A DNA stretch of 64,000 nt from Galbula dea. Its lineage: Eukaryota; Chordata; Aves; Piciformes; Galbulidae. Of this stretch, positions 57,913-64,000 are shown piece after piece. The notes under the pieces were generated by a model. That model was not told the DNA's origin and ran no database searches. It saw only the letters and a program-made list of their open reading frames with translations. Positions within the stretch are counted from its first letter, which is position 1; the number at the start of each line of letters is the position of its first letter. The DNA lies in NCBI GenBank assembly GCA_013399015.1, contig VWZX01009119.1:196623-260622 (forward strand). Direction: 5' to 3'. Made by a program: the position numbers and the translations under genes.

Positions 57913-60900
57913 ATGTCTGCTCCGGTGGGAGCGGGACCGGGCACCAGCCCCGGCGCGGGGAAGTTGGACATCAACCGCGCCGGCGTGGCCGAGCTGCAGG
58001 GAGCGCTCAGCGGCATCGGGCGTCGCCGTGCCCGCGGCATCGTCCGCAAGAGAGAGGTGCGGGCCGCGGCTGGCCGGTACCGGACGGACTAGGGAGGGGA
58101 CCGGGTTCGGGCGGAGAAGCGCTTCCCGGGGATGGCTAGAACTGAGCCGCCAAGCCGGGGACTACCGGGAGCCGTGGGGTGCGAGCTGTGCGGGCTGGTT
58201 GGCATGGGTGTGACCGGGACGGGTGTGGTGACCGGTATCGGGCAGGGTCTGACTGACCGGCTGACATCAGGACGCGTGTGACCGGTACCGGGGCAGTTGT
58301 AACTGGAGCGGTTGTGCTGACCGGTAGCAGGGCGGCTGTAACCAATACCGGGAAGGGTGTGTCCGGCTCCGCTGGCTCTCCGCGGTACCCGCAGCCGTAC
58401 CAGGGCCTATCACCGCTCCCCGGGCCGAGGGCACAGCCCCGGTACCGGCAGGGCACTGCCCAAGCTGCGGCCGGTAAAGGGCATCGGGAGCCACCGGACG
58501 CGATGGGAGTGACCATGGAGGGGTCGAGGCTGTCCGGGGGAAGGAAGTAGACTGGGATGTCCTAGCGTGATGCTGGTCAGGAGGTTTCCCAGTGTGGTGC
58601 CTTCTTACAGCCTCCAGCATATTGGGGGCTGTAGGCACCTCTGGAGAACATCTATATGGCCTGGAGATTATGCTCCAGGAGCTCACCCAGAGCAGGTTCC
58701 AGGGACCATGTGTATACGGGACTGGATCTCCCTCTGAGAAGGCTCCACAGCCTTTTTGGGCAGCCTGGGCTATGTGCCATCACCCTCAAAAGGTCCTTGT
58801 GGGCAGTGCCACCATCGTTGGGGACAGAGGAGGGACGACAGAGAAGCTGTTTGGGGCAGGAGATGACCCGGAGCTTGGAGTGAGGCCTGGTGGTGGCACC
58901 CTAAGACCTTCCCCTGCAGGCTAGTGGGTCTGGACCAACCAGGAGAGACTGGGAGGGTGTCAGAGCGCTTGGGCCTGCCTGAGGGTGATCTGTGGGTTTC
59001 TCAGCTCCACATCAAACCTTAAAGTCATGGTTGGAAGAGACCTTTAAGGTCATTGAGTTCAAACCTTGACTCAGCACTCACAAGTCCACCACTAAACCTT
59101 GGCCCTCAGCACCACATCTCCAGTGCTTTGCAACCCCTCCAGGGATGGGGACTCCACCACTGCCCTGGCCAGCCTGGGCCAGCCCTTCACAACCCTTTTG
59201 GGGAAGAAATTGTTCCTCATGGCCAACCTGAACCTCCCCTGGGGCAACTGGAGGCCATTACCATCTTCTCCTGTGGTAGGAGCTGAAAGGCTTCACTTCC
59301 CTTGAGGACCTTCTCCACGTCAAAGGCATCACCAGTCGCATCCTGGAGCTCAACAGCCAGCGGATGACCTGCCGGAGGTGGGCGAGCGGGGAGGAGGAAC
59401 CTGCACAGGTGGCACCTGTCCTGCCTGGGGACAGCAGAGCTCCTGTCCCTCAGGTAGGAGCAGGAGGTGTGGAGATGATCCTCCTCCAGTGGGGCAGGAA
59501 CTGGGAGAGCTGGTGGAGGGACCCAGGAGGTTCAGAGGAAGGAGAAGCCTTGTGCCCTGTTCAACAGCCCCTGGCCTGTCACCATGTCCCTGTGAGGTGT
59601 CTTCTTTGCTTCAGGAGAGTCCTGATGGGGAGGATGAGATGCTTCAGGCCCAGCTAGCCCTGTGGTGGCCCCTGAGCTCCTCTGGCCACTGCCATGCCTC
59701 TGCCCCAGAGCTGCTGGCTGTCTGGGGGTGAGGTCTCACCCATGGTCCATGGCTGGAGGCCAGACCTGGGGGTGGAATGAGATTCAATCCTGGGCCAGCA
59801 GTGAGGGGTTCAGCACCCACGTCTGTGCCATCACCCACTTGGTCTGTGGAGAGTGGTGGCCACCAGTGGCCCCTTGGGCCAACATGGACCTGCTTGTCTG
59901 GGGGATGTTCTTAGGAGTGTGTTCCTCTGGAGCTCCTGTGGGGCTTGGAGCAACCACTGGAGAGAGAAGCCATGAAGTGGTTCCCACAGTGTCCCCACGG
60001 TGTCCCCATGTCCTACAGCTCCTCATGGTGTCCCCACAGTGTCCCCCCCAACCCAGAGCACCCCTAGACCTTACCCTCCCTCTCCCTGTTGCAGGTGGCC
60101 CAGGAGGAGGAGGAGGAAGAAGAGGAGGAGGAAGAGGATGGGTCAGGGCCCTGGCAGTGCCCTGGGAAGGTCACCCCTGGCTCGGGGCCGGCAGCTGATG
60201 ACTCTGGTGGCCACGGGGGGCAGGAGGTGGTCACCTCCAGCGTCTGTGGGGAGCAGGAGGAGGAGGAAGAAGAGGAGGAAGAAGAGGAGGAGGAGGAGGG
60301 AAGCTGCTGCAGCGAGGAAGGAGAGGACAGCACCAACGTCTACCTCTACTACAGCCTGGGCCAGCGCTGGATTGGCTACCTGCAGCGGGGGGACAGGAGC
60401 CTCCTGCGGCACCTGCGGCCCAAGGTAGCCAACCCTGCCCATCCTGGTGGCCACTGGCCCCTGAGCCTGGGGGTGATCACTGCTGACCTCAGCTGGGGTG
60501 GCCCTGGGCCACCAAAGTCCTGCTGGCTGCTGCGGGGAGGAGCTCAGACCAGCCCCAAGCTGCTCCTGGTGACTCGGGTGGTAACTGGAGGGACAGAGCT
60601 GTGCTCAACTCTAGTGGCCACCAGCACCCTCTGGTAGCCTCCACAGTCTCCTGTTGGGTGCAGAAGGTGTCCCAGGAGCTCCAGGCCATGAACTTGGGAA
60701 GCTTCAGCATCCCAAAGCCTTCTGGGGCTAAGCCTGGAGAAGGGGCAGGTCATGGGACTACAGTATGGGTTGGGGTGGCAGGTCTTCTAGTGCCACCCCC
60801 TGCCCTGGGCAAGGACATCTTCAACTGTCAGACAGCTTTGGGCTGGAAGGACCTTCAAAGCTCATCCAGGTGCCACCTCCTGCTCTTGGGTGGTCTCTGG

Positions 60901-63900
60901 CCTCCTCCACAGGTCCCCAAGACTATGACAACATGCCAGGCTGGGTCACTCTGTCACCCTGGCAGGAGATGGGTGGCCCAGGACATCTGCTGAGGCCTCT
61001 GCTCCAGCCTAACACCTCTGCTCCTTTCAGATGAAGCGCAAGTCAGAGAATGGCCTGGATGGACGAGTCCTGTCCCCTGGGAAGAAGCTCTGCAAGGGCT
61101 CTGAGTGCAGCAGGTGGGGCCTGGAGGGGACCTGGGCAGGGAGAGATCTTGTGATGGTCCTCTGTGTGAGGGTGGTGGAGTCTCCATGCCTGGGGAAGCA
61201 CAAGAGCCATTGGGATGGTTCTTCTGGAGCAGGGCTGGGACCTGAGGAGCTCTGGAGGAGCCTCCAGCATCAGCCAGGCCATGACTGGTGGTGGCTGAGG
61301 GGACTGCGTGGTGGCCGCAGTCCTGATGGGGAAAGGGCTTGGCTTGGACCTCTCTTCTGGGGACCTCTGCTCCAAGAGCTGTTGCTGATGGCCCAGAGCA
61401 CCACTGCCATGTCTCACCTTGCCTTGGTCCCCTCCAGGACACTAGGTCCCTGCACACCCAGTCCCACTACCACCTTTGGGGACCTGCGCAAGGCCAAGGT
61501 GGGTCAGGCCCACCGCCGCTGCTGCATGCCCTCGGTCCTGCCCCCTCCTGAGCTTCAGGACTGGCTCCGAACCTTCCAGGTATGTCCAGCTCAGGACCTG
61601 CTCCAGGGCCTCTCTGGAAGGGCCCAAGGACCTCGGGGTTAGATTGGCCAAGCCCTGGAGAGTCCATGGAGGGTCCAGGAGGGTTTGGGTCCCACTAAGG
61701 AGTTGTTGCCTTGGGTGAAGGAGCACAGAAGAGGTGCAGCAAACCTTGAGCTCTTCCTTCTGGAGCTGTGTCCCTGAACTCCATCCTGAGGGACTAATGA
61801 ACCTCCAGCTCCTCTCCATCCCAGATCTGGATGGCAGAGCCCAGGATGGCTCCTGAAGCTGGAGGGTGTCTCTGGGATGGTTGTGGTGGGGACCCAGGCC
61901 CTGACCGACCCCAGGGTCCTCCAGCTGTCACTGGTGTCCCTCCTCAGCGGTGGAGTGGCCCTGAGAAGCTGCTGGCCCTGGATGAGCTCATCGACCGCTG
62001 TGAGCCCTCCCAGATCAAGTACATGATGCAGGTCATCGAGCCCCAGTTCCAGCGAGACTTTATCTCCCTCCTGCCCAAGGAGGTGAGTGGGGACAGGGAA
62101 CAAGGGACATGGGCCAGGGCTGGGGCCATGCTGTCGCTGTGGCTGGCCCCAGCCCCAGCTCTGGTGGCCCAGGTTGCCGGTGACTGGTGTCCCCTCCCAG
62201 CTCGCCCTCTACGTCCTCTCGTTCCTGGAGCCCAGGGACCTGCTCCGTGCGGCACAGACCTGTCGCTACTGGAGGGTCCTGGCCGAAGACAACCTGCTCT
62301 GGAGGGAGAAGTGTCGTGAGGAAGGTGAGACCCTGCTCCTGGAGACACCTCGTGGTGGCATCTGACATAGCTCCTGGGGACGTGCCTGATGCCATCTCCC
62401 TAGCCTGCTGACACGGTGACACATCTCCACCTTGGGGAGGGCACAGACCCGGTTCCTAGTGTCACCTCTCCAGCTTGGGGAGGGCACAGGACATGTGACA
62501 CATGCCTGGTCTGGTGACATGGTGTCACCTCCCCAGCCCCAGGGGAGGGCACGGACCCAGTGCCTGGCGTCACCTTCTCAGCCTGGTGACACAGCGCCTG
62601 CTGCCACCTCCCCAGCCCAACAACACGGTGCCCCCAGCCCTGGGGAGGTCACAGGCCCGGTTCTTGGTGCCACCTCTCCCCGTCCTGGAGAGGGCTTGGC
62701 CCCTGTGCCCAGGGCCAATGGCTCCTTGTCCCCTGCAGGCATCACAGAGCCCCTGGCCGTGCGGAAGCGAAGGCTCCTGAGCCCTGGCTTCATGTACAGC
62801 CCTTGGAAACTGGCCTTCCTGCGGCAGCACCGCATAGACACCAACTGGCGCAGTGGGGAGCTGAGGCCCCCCAAGGTGGGTGACCTGGGGGGCACTGGGG
62901 AGCTGAGACCCTCCCCCCCTGCCATGGTGGGTGACTTGCTGGGACCATGTTCTAGAGCTGTGTGACCTGTAGGGAGCTGCTGAAGGGAGGAAGTAGCAGA
63001 GAAATATCATGGAGTCATAGAAATTAAGGTTGGAAAAGACCTTGAAAATTATCAGGCCCAACTGTTGACCTGGTCACTAAACCATGTCCCTCAGCACCAC
63101 ATCTCCAGTCCCCCAACCCCTCCAGGGATGGGGACTCCACCACTGCCTTGGGCAGCCTGGACCAGGCCTTCACAACCCTTGCCAGCAACAAATTGTTCCT
63201 CATAGCCAACCTAAACCTCCCCGGCACAACTTGGGGTTGCTTTCTCTTGCCCTTTGGGAGAAGAGACCAACCAACCCTTGACCTTCTTCCTTGTGTTCTT
63301 CTTTGGGCAGGTGCTGAAGGGACATGATGACCATGTCATCACCTGCCTCCAGTTCTGTGGCAACCGGATCGTCAGTGGCTCTGATGACAACACACTCAAA
63401 GTGTGGTCTGCAGTCACCGGGGAGGTGAGTGCTGGCCATGGTCACCTCTTGGGGCTGCTCTGCTGCTAGAAGACAAGATCTGTGCTGGTCCTTGTCTAGG
63501 ACAAGGCTGAGATGGTCTAGACCAGCCATGGGTCATGCTCCTGGACAAGATCCAGGAGGCGCAAAGACCTGGGTCGGGTCTAGCCTAACCGGTGACCGTT
63601 GTCATGGAGCCATTCTCTGTGGTGGGGCTTGATCTTCAGGGGCTTGGTCTGCCTGACCTGAAGAGACCATCAGTGATCCTTGCCTGGAGCATGTCCTGCT
63701 CTTGTCTTGTCCTTGCTGCCCTGTCCCAGCCCCGTGTCAGCCCTCACTGTCCTCCCACAGTGTGTGCAGACCCTGGTTGGCCACACTGGGGGGGTGTGGT
63801 CCTCCCAGATGAGGGACACCATCGTCATCAGCGGCTCCACCGACCGGACGCTGAAGGTGTGGAACGCGGACACGGGCGAGTGTGTGCACACCCTCTATGG

Positions 63901-63942
63901 ACACACATCCACTGTGCGCTGCATGCATCTGCACGGTAACAG
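57913..63942 (+). CDS. FBXW7-like: FBXW7-like F-box/WD40 protein with N-terminal HhH module (3' partial)
   Basis: Predicted substrate receptor of an SCF ubiquitin ligase. Exons: 57913-58056, 59280-59453, 60095-60424, 61031-61113, 61438-61579, 61948-62082, 62201-62324, 62739-62875, 63311-63424, 63761-63942, then out of the window (phase 2). The frame stays open for 521 codons. Residues 17-73, joined across the first intron, form a ComEA/EEPD1-type helix-hairpin-helix ([28 protein letters not shown]). Glu runs lie at about 110-120 and 156-169. From residue 217 it tracks FBXW7: NLS-like MKRK and [14 protein letters not shown], dimerisation domain ([15 protein letters not shown]), F-box ([15 protein letters not shown]), then WD40 blades from [12 protein letters not shown]. 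Arg514 in HTSTVRC matches FBXW7 Arg465, a phosphodegron-contact residue. The FBXW7 part is certain. The start, the end of exon 2 and the joining of the HhH exons are inferred. Confidence 0.85.
58605..58802 (-). mobile_element. CR1 LINE 3' fragment, antisense
   Basis: A degraded antisense copy in the first intron of the FBXW7-like gene, with 'attgggggctgtaggcacc', 'agcaggttccagggacc' and 'tttttgggcagcctgggc'. Confidence 0.65.
59015..59262 (-). mobile_element. CR1 LINE 3' fragment, antisense, abutting an acceptor
   Basis: It has 'gttggaagagacctttaagg', 'ccctcagcaccacatctccag' and 'gttcctcatggccaacctga'. Its end lies less than 20 bp before the acceptor AG at 59278-59279 of the second HhH exon. 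Confidence 0.88.
60103..60300. repeat. coding GAG/GAA triplet repeats
   Basis: Two GAG/GAA arrays (about 60103-60137 and 60256-60299) encode the Glu runs of the FBXW7-like protein. Such arrays are prone to length change. The other sense frame reads Arg/Lys-rich. Confidence 0.85.
60830..60882 (-). mobile_element. CR1 3' end scrap, antisense
   Basis: 'tttgggctggaaggacctt' and 'aaagctcatccaggtgcc' look like a short reversed CR1 tail. Too short for certainty. Confidence 0.4.
62400..62685. repeat. degenerate tandem repeat in FBXW7-like intron
   Basis: Imperfect 50-60 bp units combining 'ggtgacacatctccac/cagc' with 'ttggggagggcacagacc' recur four to five times between the F-box exon and the exon at 62739. 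Non-coding. Confidence 0.7.
63010..63285 (-). mobile_element. CR1 LINE 3' fragment, antisense, next to an acceptor
   Basis: It begins 'gagtcatagaaattaaggttgg' in two parts, then 'ccctcagcaccacatctcc', 'ccctccagggatggggactc' and 'gggagaagagaccaacc'. It ends about 25 bp before the acceptor AG at 63309-63310 of the first WD40 exon. Confidence 0.88.
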
Positions 63943-64000
63943 GTACTGCTGGCCTGCGGCTGGGCTGAAGGACCTGGACCTGCCTGTGGTGTGGGATGAG

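Noticed and set aside
59099..59305. Frames through 58592-58924 and 59053-59305 as exons
   Set aside because: Antisense CR1 sequence in the intron; only the part from 59280 is exon.
57913..59453. HhH exons as an independent small gene (for example an EEPD1 fragment)
   Set aside because: No stop follows in frame before a good donor at 59454, no poly(A) signal was seen before 60095, and the phases fit the downstream exons. Not excluded without transcripts.
59615..59727. Possible extra FBXW7-like exon (starting ESPDGEDE, bounded by AG and GT)
   Set aside because: It would leave a 2-base remainder and push the next exon out of the Glu frame into an Arg/Lys-rich frame with no continuation. Kept out of the model, but a rare isoform is possible.
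60000..60428. Arg/Lys-rich frame across the GAG repeats
   Set aside because: The Glu frame continues in phase with the neighbouring exons on both sides and parallels the acidic FBXW7-alpha region. The Arg frame does not.
1..64000. tRNA, rRNA, CRISPR, prokaryotic operon or viral gene content
   Set aside because: None recognised. All confident genes are spliced vertebrate nuclear genes and the repeats are CR1 or simple repeats.

Overview
This window is vertebrate nuclear DNA and almost certainly avian. It holds compact, GC-rich, intron-containing genes with GT-AG splice sites, and its introns carry many 3'-truncated CR1 LINE fragments in both orientations, which is typical of bird genomes. The gene block DCHS1 - TPP1 - TAF10 - ILK - RRP8 matches the conserved neighbourhood known from human 11p15.4. 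Small introns and high GC suggest a microchromosome. This is inference: no species-diagnostic sequence was recognised.

Layout: (1) 1-13398 has no recognisable exon and is read as a 5' intron of DCHS1. It holds simple repeats, several CR1 copies and a degenerate minisatellite. (2) 13399-33024 (+) is the 3' part of DCHS1 (dachsous cadherin 1): 19 exons, 2686 residues in one frame, covering the later cadherin repeats, the membrane span and the whole cytoplasmic tail. The 3'UTR runs to about 35320. (3) 37177-43848 (+) is TPP1, a lysosomal tripeptidyl peptidase, complete in 13 exons (580 aa), preceded by two CACGTG (CLEAR-like) sites. (4) 44191-46226 (+) is TAF10, complete in 5 exons (207 aa), with a promoter holding three CCAAT boxes exactly 31 bp apart. 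(5) 51978-47129 (-) is ILK, complete in 12 coding exons (452 aa, the human length), convergent with TAF10. (6) 55264-57572 (+) is RRP8, complete in 6 exons (360 aa), head-to-head with ILK across a GC-rich bidirectional promoter. (7) 57913-63942 and beyond (+) is an FBXW7 paralogue cut by the window edge.

The most interesting locus is the FBXW7 paralogue. Its first two predicted exons encode a helix-hairpin-helix (ComEA/EEPD1-like) DNA-binding module. These are followed by two long glutamate runs and then a close match to the FBXW7 NLS region, dimerisation domain, F-box and first WD40 blades. If transcripts confirm the joining, this is a DNA-binding module fused to an SCF substrate receptor, next to RRP8 where mammals have no such gene.

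Assembly quality: single N bases at 33972, 37211, 53964 and 54625 look like collapsed gaps. A 660-bp segment with the ILK/RRP8 promoter and first exons appears twice (53965-54624 and 54705-55364). No difference was seen in the lines compared, and the first copy is bounded exactly by two Ns, so this is most likely a false duplication.

Functionally the window mixes a planar-polarity adhesion gene (DCHS1), a lysosomal protease (TPP1), a core transcription factor subunit (TAF10), an adhesion pseudokinase (ILK), an rRNA methyltransferase (RRP8) and a ubiquitin-ligase receptor. They are linked by conserved synteny rather than by a shared pathway.
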